64,000 nt of DNA from Gnetum montanum (taxonomy: Eukaryota > Streptophyta > Gnetopsida > Gnetales > Gnetaceae): the NCBI GenBank assembly GCA_015680685.1, contig MNCI01023306.1:16259-80258 (forward strand), in the 5' to 3' direction. A model generated the notes under the pieces. It ran no database searches. It was not told the origin of the DNA and saw only the letters and a list, made by a program, of their open reading frames with translations. The translations under genes were made by a program, and so were the position numbers. Of this stretch, positions 30,401-42,950 are shown piece after piece (within the stretch, counting starts at the first letter, position 1; each line of letters begins with the position of its first letter).

Positions 30401-32060
30401 TTTTAATTTACTTTTGAGGAAGTAAAAGAGGGTATCAAAAAGGTAGCCTTTAGTAAAGCTATAGATTCATATTACTTATATACAAAATTATTAAAGTTAG
30501 CAAGATCTTCTATTCATAGAGAAATTTAGCACAAATTAAATTCAACAATGGTGTAAGGATTAAATCAACATTGGAAAATGAGTAAAGATATCTTATTATA
30601 TAAAAAGGGAAATAAAAATAATATGAACAATTATTTTGGTAAGTTTTTGGGCACTATGCTAGAAACGAGAATATGTTTTTGGGTTGAAGGTAACTAGGTC
30701 AAAGCAAAGTGTCAAAGTGATCTCTTAGTTACTCTTAGACATTTCATGGAGTTTTAAAAAATGCCTTATAAAAAAGTTTTCATTTGTTTTATTGATTTTG
30801 CAAAAGCATATGATTTAGTGATTCATACAAAACTATGGTTGCACTTGCATAAAATTGGTCTACCTTCAAATTTTATTGTCACAACTTAAAGATTGTATGA
30901 GGAAGTGCTTATTAAAATTACATATAGCAATTCAGAGAAAAATTCAATTCCAAACCAAAATTAGAGTTAGATAAGGTTGTCCACTTTATCTAACTCTCTT
31001 TGGTATCTTTATTGATGAAATACAATGATGGTTATGTAATGGGCAAGATAGTTATGCTATCAAAATTAGATCCTAAGTAGTGAATCTTCTTTATATATAA
31101 ATGACATTACCTTGATTTGTACTATTGTACAAGGTATGCAAAATATGTTGCAAATTTTAAAAAATTATTGTTGTCAGCTGGTCTTCAAGTGAATGTAAAT
31201 AAAACCAAATTGATGATGTGGGTATAAGAAATAATTATTATAACTTCCATTTAGAAGTTACCAATGTACAAATAGTAGATTCATTTAAATATTTGGGTCT
31301 CATTTATATAAACAATTACATGTGAGGGAAGTGTATTGAATAAAAAAATAGTATGAGGTTTCAAGAATTTGCATAGTTTTAAAAAAAGTACAAGGATTTA
31401 GGACTCTAGGATTAGAAGGTCAAAAAAAAAATTTCTTACACTATCATCTATCCTACTATATTGTATGGATGTGTTGTTTGAGGACCCAGACTCGGTGCTA
31501 AGCTTTGAAAAGATATTAAAAGAGTACGAAAAAATTTTCTTCTTGATGAGTTAAAGGTAAAGATGTAAACACTTAATGTTATTATGTAACTGTGCTTTAT
31601 GAAGCAGAAGCCTTACACCAGTTTATTACATACACTCATAGCTTACATATATCAAGGTAAAATAAATTCTTTAAAGTAGTTCTTAAGGATTCATGAGATC
31701 ATGGTTGGTATTTTTAGAGAGTGAAATAGTTGCAAAAATAGAATATCTCTTAGGAGGATGTGTAACAAAATCCTAAGCATATTCACCAACTAGTCAAGCA
31801 TAAGGTTTTAACATAGATTTGGTTTAATGTGGAAGGTAATAGGCAATTTTATTTACACCAAATTAGATTTAGTATACTAGATATATAAGCTCACTATCTC
31901 TCAAGTGCTATTCCCATCGAGTATTGGAATGCAAGCTTCGCTTAAGTTCTTATCATTTTAGAATTGAATGTGAAGATGTATTCAACTCTCCCAAGAAAAG
32001 TGTGTTTGTAGGTTATGCAAATGAGGAATCCTTGAAGATTAGTTACATGTGTTTTTCCTG
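30400..32060 (+). pseudogene. non-LTR retrotransposon RT pseudogene
   Basis: A degraded LINE-type reverse transcriptase. In order: FTFEEVKEGIKKVAFSKAID (about 30,410), YFGKFLGTMLETRI (30,635), CFIDFAKAYDLV (30,783; family motif with the first catalytic Asp), GCPLYLTLFGIFIDEI (30,975), LLYINDITLI (31,085; at the YADD position, both the Y-A and first D positions changed), LQVNVNKTKL (31,185), VDSFKYLGLIY (31,270). These are followed by a C-terminal region with PTILYGCVV and FLLDELKVK. Clade cannot be settled by eye; it differs from the L1 type at 36,453-41,095. No endonuclease seen upstream. Confidence 0.75.
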
Positions 32061-33190
32061 CTTATGCTAGGATTACATATTTGAAACACCATTATAATGT
32101 TACAATTAAAAACATGTATGATTTATTTTTGATGCACCATTAGTTCTTGGTCAATTTGTAGAGTCTTTATTTTTCATGAAAATTTAATATCACTCTAATA
32201 GATTCTCCTATGGATCTTTAGACGTATAGTTCTTGGTTAATTTTGTTATTACATGTTCACTATAAAAATTACTTTAGTTTCATATGTTGTGGTGTTATCA
32301 TAAGTTATATTATTAAAATCTTTTTATGTTGCTTGTTATTATAAATTTTGATTAAGTTATAAATTTTGGTTGGGTTGTTACAATTTTGTTATTCCATGTT
32401 GATGTACATACAGTGAAATATTATAAACTTTGCATGTTTTTTAAAATTTTTAAATTGTAATTATGCATATTTTAAGTCACTTTTTATAATTGTTTTTATT
32501 GTTGTTTACATGATTTTTATGTTATATGTTGTTACATTGGATATATGTTATTAATAAAATTTTAAATTATATAATATTTTATTTTTAAAAGTTTTTTTTG
32601 TTGTGCACAATAATTTAAAATAATTTTTTAATTTAAAAATAGTTTTCTTAAAATTACATTCTGATATAAAAATAGTTTTTTAAACTAACAATTTCCTTGT
32701 TTAATTCATTATGGTGTTATTTTAATGAAATACTATGTTAAAATTATTTTAGTAATTACGTTATGGCTTTATATGTTATTATGTTAAATGTTTGTTCATT
32801 GTATGGTATTATAAATTTCGGTTAAGTTCTTACAATTGTGTTATTACATGTTGACTGAAAATTATTTTATTTTAGGTTGTGGTGTTGTTATAAGTTATAT
32901 TGTTAAATTATTTTTATGTTATATGTTATTATAAATTTTGATAGAGTTGTTAAAAATTTTGGTTAAGTTACAAATTTTGGTTGGGTTGTTTCTACAATTT
33001 CGTTATTTCATATTGATGTACAATTGGTAGAATGTTATAAATTTTGAATGTTTTCTAAAATTTTTAAATTGTAATTATGCATATTTTAAGTAACTTCTAT
33101 AATTGTTTTTATTGTTATTTACATGATTTTTGTTCTTGGTTCTAGTGATTTGTATGTTGTTAATTTATATATATTATAACTTATATTTTT
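32061..33190. repeat. AT-rich DNA with a duplicated segment of about 590 bp
   Basis: The stretch about 32,225-32,520 (GTGTTATCATAAGTTATATT, GGTTGGGTTGTTACAATTTT, TTAAATTGTAATTATGCATA) recurs at about 32,815-33,128. Spacing is near 592 bp. Strongly T-rich on the plus strand. No coding. Confidence 0.6.
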
Positions 33191-33194
33191 TGTA

Positions 33195-35396
33195 TGTTTA
33201 GTTTTGTTAAATTGTTGTAGTTTTTTAATTTTATTCTCAAATTCTTGTTATAAGTTGTTTATTCATGTTTTTTATGTTGTTAGAGGATGAAAGTAATGTA
33301 ATGTGTAATTTAATTAAAAATTATAATTTAAAAATGATTTTTAAAGATAATTTTATAAATATTACATGATAACTCCATAATTTATGATGTGATATCGTAG
33401 AAAATTTTACATAATTTTTTATGATGTATATACATCCTAATTATATTATATTTTTTTTATAAAATTTGATTTTTATTAATAAAGGTGTGAAGTAAATATA
33501 ATGATGAATTGATCATGTTATTTGTTTATTAAATGATCAAATTTTAATGTAAATTTTAAATAAGCTTATTTACTATTTACTTTATAACATATCTATTTTT
33601 ATATCACAAATATTATTACAATCATTATCTTGATTTAAGTACACGTTTTAATATTTATTTTAATTATAATTTAAAATTATTTATAGTGAAATTTACATGT
33701 AATATAACAATTATCGAGCTACATCCCATGTGAGATTATTTTATACATCCATACACTTAAATAGTTTGTCTATATAATTCTATTTTTTGGGTTTTACTTG
33801 AATTTTCATTGTTACATTATATTTATAATTACTACATGTTTAAGATTTTTTAACCTCTTCCCTTGTTACATTTTGTTATTATTTCTTTATTGAGTTTTTG
33901 ATGTTTATAAGTTATTATTTATATTTATTATGATTACATGTTTAACGTTTCTTATATTCTGTGTTACATTTGTTCTTTGTTTTTTTAGTATGGGATTTTT
34001 ATTTTCATAAGTCGTAATTCAATTCTTTTATTGCTACATTGTTTAAGTATTTTTTAATAACAATTTTATTTCCATGGTTGGTTTGATTTTTTGATGTTTA
34101 AAATAATATTTTAATTTACTATTAAATAGTTATATAATACACCGTTTAAGTTTTTGTTAATAACAATTTGGTTTGCAACGTTGGTTTTACTTTTATGACT
34201 TTTTAATGTTCAAAGTAATATTTTAATTTACTCTTTAAAAATAGGTGCATAGCACACTATGTGTAAAGCATTATTATTACATGGTGTTACTTTACTCATA
34301 AATTATCTAAGCTTTTTAAATGTAATTTAATTTTTTATTTATTAATGTTTATATGATAGTGTTGTTAAGTTAATTTTAATGAGTTGTTAAGTTAAAAGTG
34401 GTACATTATGTTATTTTACTATCAATGTTTTGTGATAGCGTTAAGTTAATTTATATGAGTTTTTAGTTAAGCTTTTTAATGTAATTAATTTTAGATGAGT
34501 TGTTAAGTTAAAACTCATAAATTTATTAAATTGTGATATATTGTTTACATTGGATGGTCATTTACCTTTTCATTAAATAGTTAGAGTTATAAATGGGTAT
34601 TATAATAACCTAGTATGTACGAAATGAATGTTCTGTTGGTTTGAGTTGTTTGCATGTTGTAATTGCAACTATACAAATTATTTTACTTTTAAATTATCTA
34701 AGTTAAGCTTTTTTAACCCATTTCATCTTTTATCTATTATTATTAAATTAATCTCATTATTAAAACTTATAAATTTATTTGTATATTATTTAGGCTAAAT
34801 GGTAATTTTAGTATTTGTTAAATAATCATAGTTATAGTCATAGGGTTATTATAATAAGTTGGAAAGTGTCTACTTTTTGTGTCAATTCAATGTTCAATTT
34901 TTTAAACTAATTTAAGTTTTTTGTGTTAGTGGTTATGTGATGGTGTTGTTAAATTGATAACTTGTTAAGTTAAAACTTGTAAATTTATTAAATTGTCATG
35001 TATTGTTTAGATTATGTAGTAATTTAAGTTTTTGTTAAATAGTTATAATTACATGTGGTTATTATAATAAGTTTTGAAGTAACAAGCAACATTGTTTAAG
35101 TTTATTTTAAGCTTTTGTATATTTTTTTCAAATTGCAACTATACAAATTATGTTTCTTATTTTTTAAATTATTATTTACATAACATGTATTATTTATGTA
35201 TTTTTAACCATTATTGTTTACTTGTTAAGTGGTATACCTTTTGTTAAATGTTTAGTTGTTTAGTTGTTAATTGTTAATTGTTTTTATTATTTTTAATTTT
35301 GCGATATTTTTATTTTAAAATTGCAATTATGTATATTTTTAAATTTATATATATTGTTAAATTCCCAAATAGATAACCATTTGTATGTAATGTGTT
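33195..35396. repeat. AT-rich repeat block, left copy
   Basis: Homologous in the same orientation to 41,130-42,950. Shared landmarks: GATGAAAGTAATGTAATGTG (33,286 / 41,248) and AGATAACCATTTGTATGTAA at the right end. It contains three degenerate units of about 125 bp (34,495; 34,740; 34,955), each with AAATTTATTAAATTGT...GTTATTATAATAA. The pair flanks the pseudogene and LINE between them and might be very old LTRs, but I see no clear TG...CA ends, primer-binding site or target duplication. Confidence 0.55.
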
Positions 35397-36451
35397 GTCA
35401 AACCATCCTTTTCCTAGATCAAAACTTTGATCCACCCCTAGGCCATACTTGATATGAACATAGCCAACAACAAAACCCCCTAACTTTGGTGGGGATAGCC
35501 GCACAAGCACATTGATGTGCCACCTTGCTTTGAACCCTATCTAAGATAGACCAAAGCTTTATAGACAACAAAATTAGTGGCTTGCTAGAATTCCAAGAAA
35601 TTCCACTCCACCCTTGAGCACTTTGCATTTGACACGTCTTTTGTTTTGTCTAGGTGATACTTTGTAGCCACTAGATGGATGTATCTATGCAGCTCACCCC
35701 AAGGCATTTCTTGATGGATTCCCATTAGGTAGTATGGGAATTTGCCCTGAGATAGCCACCTATGCACCTTAACTTCATGGGCCTTCTCAAAATTCTACTG
35801 CACTTGGGACTCCTCCTGTAAAGCCTTTTCAGCTGCCTCTTTCTCGACCACCTCACAATGCCTCTACTCATCCTCTTCTTAGTGGAGCTCTTCTTTTATC
35901 TTGTTGTGTATCTCCTCTTCTTGTTCCTTTCACTTCTATGCNGATCAAGGCTTTTAATCTTGTAGGAGGTTCTTGATGAGGTGCCAACCAATTCAGAGTC
36001 TATGGATGCTAAGCAATTAATTAAGGAAGCTATGGAGAAGATGAGGGAGGAGGAGAGAATTCAATGGAAGCCCATAATTCCTTGGTCAACGGAAGCAATG
36101 AGAGAGAGAAAACACTGGCTGAATAGGAATGACATCAAGAGGAGTTGATACAACTTAGGTAGGAACGACATCAAGAGGAGTTGGCATAGCTTAGGCATGA
36201 GTTGGAACGTAAGGAAGCATAGAAGTGAAAGGAACAAGAAGAGGAGATACACAACAAGATAAAAGAAGAGCTCCACTAAGAAGAGGATGAGTAGAGGCAT
36301 TGTGAGGTGGTCGAGAAAGAGGCAGCTGAAAAGGCTTTACAGGAGGAGTCCCAAGTGTAGTAGAATTTTGAGAAGGCCCATGAAGTTAAGGTGCGTAGGT
36401 GGCTATCTCAGGGCAAATTCCCATACTACCTAATGGGAATCCATCAAGAAA
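35397..36451 (-). pseudogene. coiled-coil protein fragment of unknown family
   Basis: On the minus strand from 35,941 to about 35,400: a Glu-rich helical part (VVEKEAAEKALQEESQV), then VHRWLSQGKFPYYLMGIHQE and MPWGELHRYIHLVATKYHL. The plus-oriented piece 35,943-36,451 encodes the preceding part (MDAKQLIKEAMEKMREEERI, repeated HQEEL/RHELERKEA heptads) and overlaps the first piece. After correcting that piece's orientation the fragment reads as one minus-strand frame with several TAG/TGA stops. Family not recognised; the helix suggests coiled-coil oligomerisation. Confidence 0.5.
35943..36451. other. second contig in the wrong orientation
   Basis: Bounded by single Ns at 35,942 and 36,452. Its last 235 bases (36,217-36,451) are the reverse complement of 35,707-35,941 with two mismatches. 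Flipping it makes the coding remnant continuous on the minus strand. Same signature as at 24,476-24,918. Confidence 0.8.
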
Positions 36452-36499
36452 NGAAAAAATTGACTTTAGGCAAATCAGGGTTCCCCATAAGTAATGTTA

Positions 36500-38760
36500 A
36501 AACTTCATCCCATCCCATCTACTCGATGATGGCCTAGAGCTCCTAATTATTCTTGAAATGGCCTACCTTTAGTTCAAAAGTGGGTGTTACACCCATGCTA
36601 GTAGAAATTTCTGTCCAAGCCATGTCTTGAAAAGAGACACCAGATTTGGGGATGACACTCAAAACACCTTAGCATTTTTGGCCTTCCACAACTGCCAAAA
36701 AACCACCATAGTAAAGTTTCCACTAGTCTCTAGCAATGAAGTAGGATGACACATAGCCTACTAGACCATCGTAGCAAAAGGGCAACTTAAAAATAGATGA
36801 GCAATAGTTTTTGCATGATTTTGGCACATGGGACATAAATCATTGTTGGTGATGCCCCTCCTCTTAAGGAACCATCAAACTAGAAGCACATCCTTCCATA
36901 ATAATCAAATGAAGCATTTAATATTTTCTATCACCTTCCCGTGCCATAATTACTTCTAACTATGTTGCAACAGGGACATCATTTTTAGCATATCTTTGGG
37001 TAGCAGCCCCAAAGCACCCTAATGGCCTAGCTCGTGTGCATGAATGCAGATGTTATGCTACACGTGGGAGTCATCAACACTCGACACCCATGATATGTAT
37101 TTGCATCTTATCATTCATGCCCAGGGGGTTGATGCTAAGGCAACAAAGATAGACGATTTATGACTAGTTGATGATCAATTAAAATTACATCTTCAAATTT
37201 TAAAATGCCTAAACCTTCCATTTGCTTTATCCTCGCAACTTTCTCCCAATTGACCAAATGCTTTTTGTTTCTTCCTTTTCGCCTTGGCCAAATATAATCT
37301 TGGATAATTTGATTATTTTGGCAATCACCCCTTGGGGGTGTAGCCACCAACAAAACATGCCTAGTCACCATGATCAACACTATAGACTCTACAATGACCT
37401 TACTAATTACGATAAGAACCTATTGGACCATTGCTCAATACACCTTTGAAGATGCATTACTAGCAACACCTAGGTACTATGTAGATGCTAAGAAAACATG
37501 GGAAGCCCAAAATAAGATTGCTTGTCGACCCTTGGCAATATTCCCAAAGATTGATATACTTGCTATCGCACCCAAAAATTAGTATTGAAAAAGTGAATCA
37601 TTGATGTTGTCCAATTTGGCCAAAACCCCACTTCCTTGATCATCCTATCAAGTGCACGATTAATCTTCAAAGCTTGAGACCCTACCACCATGGTCATAAT
37701 AATGTATCATCTGCATAGTATTTTACCATGTAAGAGTGTCCATCAAAATTCAACCTCATGAATACCTCCTTCACTAGATAAACCTTCATCATATTCATGA
37801 TGATTATGAATAAATATAGAGACAATGGATCCCCTACCGAAGCCCTTTCAAAGGGAAGAAAAAATCCTAAAGCCTACCATTTAGATCAACAGAATAGGCA
37901 CTAGTATGTTGTAGAATCAAATATAGATTAACAAAAAGTGGATGAATACCTTTACATAGCATAACATCCCTAAGGGCTTGCTAGCTAACTGTGTTGTAGG
38001 CTTTGGCGATATCTAGCTCCACACACATGCCTAGGAACCTTGACATGTGGATGGAATGCATAGCTCGTTGCATAAGGAGAATTTGATTCTAAATCAACCA
38101 CCCTTTTACAAATCTAGGTTGATTATTTCTAACTAGAGATGGCATCAATGGTTGAAGCCATTTAACCAACACCTTCGCAAAAATTTGCAACAAAGTGTAA
38201 CACACCCCTATTGGTTGGTAATTGGTAGGGAGCATTGAGCATGGGACCTTTGATAACATAACTACCCCGAACAATTGATCTCTCCTCAAACTTAACCCTT
38301 TTGGAACATTATATTGAAAGCATCCAACAAATTAGGTCCTAGAATGTCCATGAACTACCTAAAGAATTCGATTGGTCAACCATTAGGTCCAGGAGCATTC
38401 TCAAATTTTAGGGAGTCAATCACCTCTGCTAGCTCCCTCACAGAGAACGGTGCAATAAGTTTCACATTAGCTAGCTTAGTTAGTACCCTCTATATTGGGA
38501 TTGACATAAGAGAAGAGTCAACCGTAGACCAAACAACATTCCATAAATTTTGAATCTCTTGGACAATCTTGTGTTGTTGGTGAACTAATGTGGATCCTTT
38601 ATTCAGTGACATAATTTGCTTCCTAGCATAGTTAGCTTTTGTAGATGCAAAGAAAAATTGTGTGTTCCTATCCCCCTTCTTGAGCCATTGAATTCTTGAC
38701 CACTCCCTCCAATAAACCTCTTCCTCCCTATTTAGAGAATGCAACTTGAGAAAGATTGAT
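36500..38760 (-). pseudogene. L1-type reverse transcriptase and zf-RVT region
   Basis: Motifs on the minus strand in order: VYWREWSRIQWLKKGDRNTQ (38,715), LPTNYQPIGVCYTLLQIFAK (38,225), VRNNQPRFVKGWLI (38,130), CVELDIAKAYNTV (38,025; first catalytic Asp), YYADDTLL (37,715; the intact YADD catalytic motif), WPRRKGRNKKHLVNWEKVA (37,295). The zf-RVT CPMCQNHAKTIAHLFLSCPF is near 36,840. The enzyme copies LINE RNA at the nicked target. Many stops separate these pieces, so the copy is dead, although the YADD itself is preserved. Confidence 0.8.
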
Positions 38761-40000
38761 CTCTCCTACTCCTCTAGCAGCTCCCTTCACTTTTTTCTAT
38801 GTTGAATTTTAGCAAGCTAAGATTGTCACCAACATCAAGTTCTGTAGAAAGGGTACCTAAGCTCCAGAGGTAAACCTTTTAACTCCATTTTTTAGAGATT
38901 GAAGGTTGGACTTTAGAAAATCTCACAGGTCCAATAGAGATGTCTCATACTCTATACAAATGTGCTCCATTAGAACCCGTAATCAAAGTTTCTACAACCA
39001 AATGCACTCAAAGTAGAAAGGAACTAGTGGCAACCATCATGAAGTTTGAAAGGAACACATAAGAGCTTGGTGGTCTAAAGCCCACTGCAGCTTGCAGTGA
39101 GCACCACCTCAAAATTTTGGAATAGGTCAATGTGAACCTAGGCCTGGTTAATCTAACAAAATGCCCATTGATCCCACTTCACTTGTTGCTCTAGGTAAAT
39201 TAGCCTCATTGGAGCTCTAAGTCAACTAGGTTATGGCGATGTAGAAACACAAGAAAATCCTTCCCACTAGGAGGAGAGGTCATGTCTAGTCCTTTCCTAG
39301 CGCATGTCTTCTCTCATGATTGGAGCCTTTGGTTAAAGTCTCTAATAAGGATCCATTTTTGCACCTTCAGCATTCTTTGGACCACTCTTCTTAGCTCATG
39401 GAGCCTGTCCTACCAACACTATAGCCCATAGAAATTAGTCACCCAAAAATCCTTTGATATTGGAAAAATTATAAGGCTTCATAATGACTCATCAATTACT
39501 TGGACTAGATGTCACGCAAAAGTAGCAAGGCCTCCTACTAGGCCACGATAATGCATAAACAAATAGTTCCATCCTAGCTACCTGAGAAAACAATGGTTTG
39601 AAATATTTAGCTTAGCTTCTTGAAGGTGCATCACATCACAATGCTCATCACACATCAATTTCTGTAGGGTATTATGTTTATATAGGGTGTCATGTTCTCA
39701 ACTATTCTAGGAGAGGATATTCTTGGTCTAATGACATACCATTTGGTATAGAACTCCTTAAGATCCTTTGGGACCCAAGGTCAATCTCTAACTACACCTT
39801 CTTAGTCTACATCTTTTGATTGAAAGGCCTACTTAGCCACTTGGGCTCACTAGGGACTAAAAACTCTAGATGATCTTCTTTGAACAAATGCTTAGCTATG
39901 AACCCCCTCAAAGTGGAGACCCATTCTCCTTGAGGGAGGAGCCTAGCACTACTTGTATTCATCACAGTAGCCTATTTTGTAACCACTTGAGTACCTATAT
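38761..40000 (-). pseudogene. L1-type LINE, probable endonuclease region
   Basis: Position in the element corresponds to the apurinic endonuclease domain. Only scattered pieces are readable and I cannot point to the catalytic residues. Called by position, not by motif. Confidence 0.4.
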
Positions 40001-41030
40001 CCTTGCTTGAATCGGTAGCCCCTAGGCCATTAGGCATCTCATTATCCATACTGGCCTTTTGCTGCATCTTTTCTTGGGAGGCCATGTTTCCTCCTCCACA
40101 ACTACCCACCATACCACCATCACCTTGTTTCTTGTCTACCTCTTCTAAAAGGCTTGTTGAGTTAGGAGAGACCCTCCCTTTCTGGCCTATCAACATTCAT
40201 CCTCGATCCTCTCCAGTTACCATCCTATCAATTGAGTTCTTTAGATGAGGATGTACCTTGCAATCTTGAGATTGGTGGTTTGTCTTACCACACTTCATGC
40301 AAGCTTGAGACTAGGTTTTCAACATCAAAGGAGTGTGAAGTTGTAGCATGTTTTCGTACTCCATCATGAGACGCTCTTCACCTATTGGCAACTCCAAAAT
40401 GATCTCTTTTAATAGGATGGCTAAGGAGAGGGACCCCAAACATAGAACCTCACATATCCCATCCTCTCCTTCGACACAATAAATTTATCAAAGAAGATAA
40501 ACTCTCCAAATTGATAGGCTATAGTCTAGAGAAATTCCATAGTTCACAATTCCCAGGGCACCCCAACAACCCAAACCCATAGGGGAGCCCAAGCAAACAA
40601 GTCAAACTCTTTGTATGCACCAAGACACCATGATGTGAGTGCTAAACCTCTAACCCCATAAAACTAGGGGCCTCTGAGTAGAACCTTATCCTTGTCAACC
40701 ATAATCTAAACACAAACAATAATAAGCAACTTGCCAAAGACCTAACCTACATATTTGAAATTGACCAAGTACCAATAGCCCATTTACAAATTAGATCAAG
40801 TAGAGGCCAGGAACTTGAGGAAACAAAATGCCCAATGAGACTCAACTTCATGGTATACAAACACTTAAGAGCCCCTTTGACCTTCATTCTCATAAAAGCT
40901 CATCTCCTCACTACCTCCTCCACACCCACAGAGGCCACCCCTTCTACACCTAATCTACACCCAAAGATTGTGGACCCCCTCTGTTGCCTGGTCCGCCTAC
41001 CTATGGATCCCTTTGTCTACCATGCCTGAT
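40001..41030 (-). pseudogene. L1-type LINE ORF1-like, zinc knuckle
   Basis: A CCHC knuckle CMKCGKTNHQSQDC (C-x2-C-x4-H-x4-C) is at about 40,302-40,261. Upstream on this strand, PLWVWVVGVPWEL-like text near 40,570 resembles the DUF4283-type domain that precedes the knuckle in plant LINE ORF1 proteins. Downstream is a Gly/Ser/Met-rich tail (40,196-39,972). ORF1 binds the LINE RNA. Frames are broken. Confidence 0.6.
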
Positions 41031-41095
41031 CTTGCTTCCATCACCTACCTCGCTACCATTGCCACTTCTACTCCCACTCCCACCACCCGCTTCAT

Positions 41096-42950
41096 GTTAT
41101 ATTATACCTTATTAAGTAAGTTATGTATGTTTTGTTAAATTGTTGTAGTTATATGTTTTTGCTATCAATTGTTTAAATTACATATTATTTTTTAATTTTA
41201 TTTTAAAATTGTAATATTACATTTTTGGAAGTTTTTTATTCATGTTGTTAAAGATGAAACTAATGTAATGTGTAATTCAATTAAAAATTATAATTTAAAA
41301 GCAATTTTATAGATAGTTTTATAAATATTAGAATATCATCGTTTAAACTCATCATGTAGATGCATTTTAATTAAATCATAATTTTTTATAAGATTTGATT
41401 TTTATTAATCAAACTATGAAGTAAATATAATTATAAATTGATCATGTTATTTGTTTGTTGAATGATCAAATTTTCATGTAATTTTAAATAAGATTATTTA
41501 CTATTTACTTTATAACGTTTCTCCTACCTATTTTTATATCAAAAATGTTATTAAAGTTATTATCATGGGTTAAGTACAATTTTAATATTTANNNNNNNNN
41601 NNNNNNNNNNNNNNNNNNNNNNNNNNNNNNNNNNNNNNNNNNNNNNNNNNNNNNNNNNNNNNNNNNNNNNNNNNNNNNNNNNNNNNNNNNNNNNNNNNNN
41701 NNNNNNNNNNNNNNNNNNNNNNNNNNNNNNNNNNNNNNNNNNNNNNNNNNNNNNNNNNNNNNNNNNNNNNNNNNNNNNNNNNNNNNNNNNNNNNNNNNNN
41801 NNNNNNNNNNNNNNNNNNNNNNNNNNNNNNNNNNNNNAACAATTTTGTTTTTATCTTTCATTTTACATTTATAACCTTTTCATGTTTTGAATTATATTTT
41901 AATTTACTGTTTGAGAAATAGCTGTACAGTACATTATGCTAAGCATTATTACTATAGGGTGTTAAGGTGTTATTTTACTTGATAATGATGTCAAGTAAGC
42001 TTTTAGTAGTAATTTAATTTCTTATTTATTAATGTTTATATCATAGTGTTGTTTAGTTAATTTTGATAAGTTGTTGAGTTAAAACTTTTAAATTTATTAA
42101 ATTGTGGTATATTTTTTTAAATTGGGTGGTAATTTATGTTTTTGTTAAATAGTTAAACTTATATATGGGTATTATAATGAGGAAGGAGGTAACAAGTTAT
42201 TTTAAGTATTTTGCATTTTATGCAACTAATAAATTAATCTTGTGAAGTTAAAAACTTATTAATTTATTAAAGTTTCATATATTATTGAGGTTAGATGGTA
42301 ATTTAAGTCTTTATTAAATATAGTCATAGTCATAGTCATATTTATAGGGTTATTATGATGAGGTAGTAAGTAATAAGTTATTAGTATAGTTATAGATACT
42401 TTTAGTTTCATTTTTGTGTTTTCTTAATTTCAACCATACAAATTATTTTACTTAAATTTTTTAAATAACTTAATTTTTCTATTTGCTATTGTTTGTGATG
42501 ATATTGTTAAATTGATGAATTGTTAGTTTAAAACTTATAAATTTATTTAATTATTATGTATTGTTTACTAAGTGGTAATTTAAGTTTTTGATAAATAGTT
42601 ATAGTTAGAGGGGTTATTATAATAAGTTGGAAAGTAATGAGAAAAATTGTTTAATTTTATTTTTATTTTAATGTTTTGCATGTTTTTTAAAACTGTAATT
42701 ATTCATTTCATATTTTTATAATTATTATTTACATGACAAGTATTATTTATGTATTTTTAATCGTTAACTAGTTAAGTTGTATACGTTTTGTTAAATGGTT
42801 GGTTGTTTTGTTGTTAATTGTTTATTATTTATGTTATTTTCAATTTTGGTTTTTGTTTTAAAATTGCAATTATGTATATTTTTAAATTCATTCAATTTAT
42901 TTATGTTGTTAAATCTCTAAATAGACAACCATTTGTATATATTGTATTGC
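41096..42950. repeat. AT-rich repeat block, right copy, with assembly gap
   Basis: Second copy of 33,195-35,396, including three degenerate internal units (about 42,070; 42,255; 42,525). It is interrupted by a 246-N gap at 41,592-41,837 that falls in the middle of the block. No coding. Confidence 0.55.
41592..41837. other. assembly gap (246 N)
   Basis: Run of N. All other gaps in the window are single Ns (8,115; 13,256; 24,475; 24,919; 35,942; 36,452; 59,179). Confidence 0.99.

Larger units (their letters stand above)
36453..41095 (-). mobile_element. L1-type LINE, degraded
   Basis: About 4.6 kb, reading leftwards. ORF1-like part (about 41,030-40,000) with a zinc knuckle, a poorly readable endonuclease region (39,950-38,900), reverse transcriptase (38,760-37,600) and a zf-RVT C-terminal region (37,400-36,500). 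The 5' end is placed where a C-rich stretch on the plus strand (41,040-41,095) gives way to AT-rich repeat. The 3' end falls at the N at 36,452, so no poly(A) tail or target duplication can be shown. Confidence 0.75.

Noticed and set aside
41545-41874. Open frames across the N gap
   Set aside because: They consist of translated Ns.
33195-42950. Complete LTR retrotransposon with 2-kb LTRs
   Set aside because: The direct repeats are real, but no TG/CA ends, primer-binding site, polypurine tract or target duplication could be shown, so only repeat blocks are annotated.
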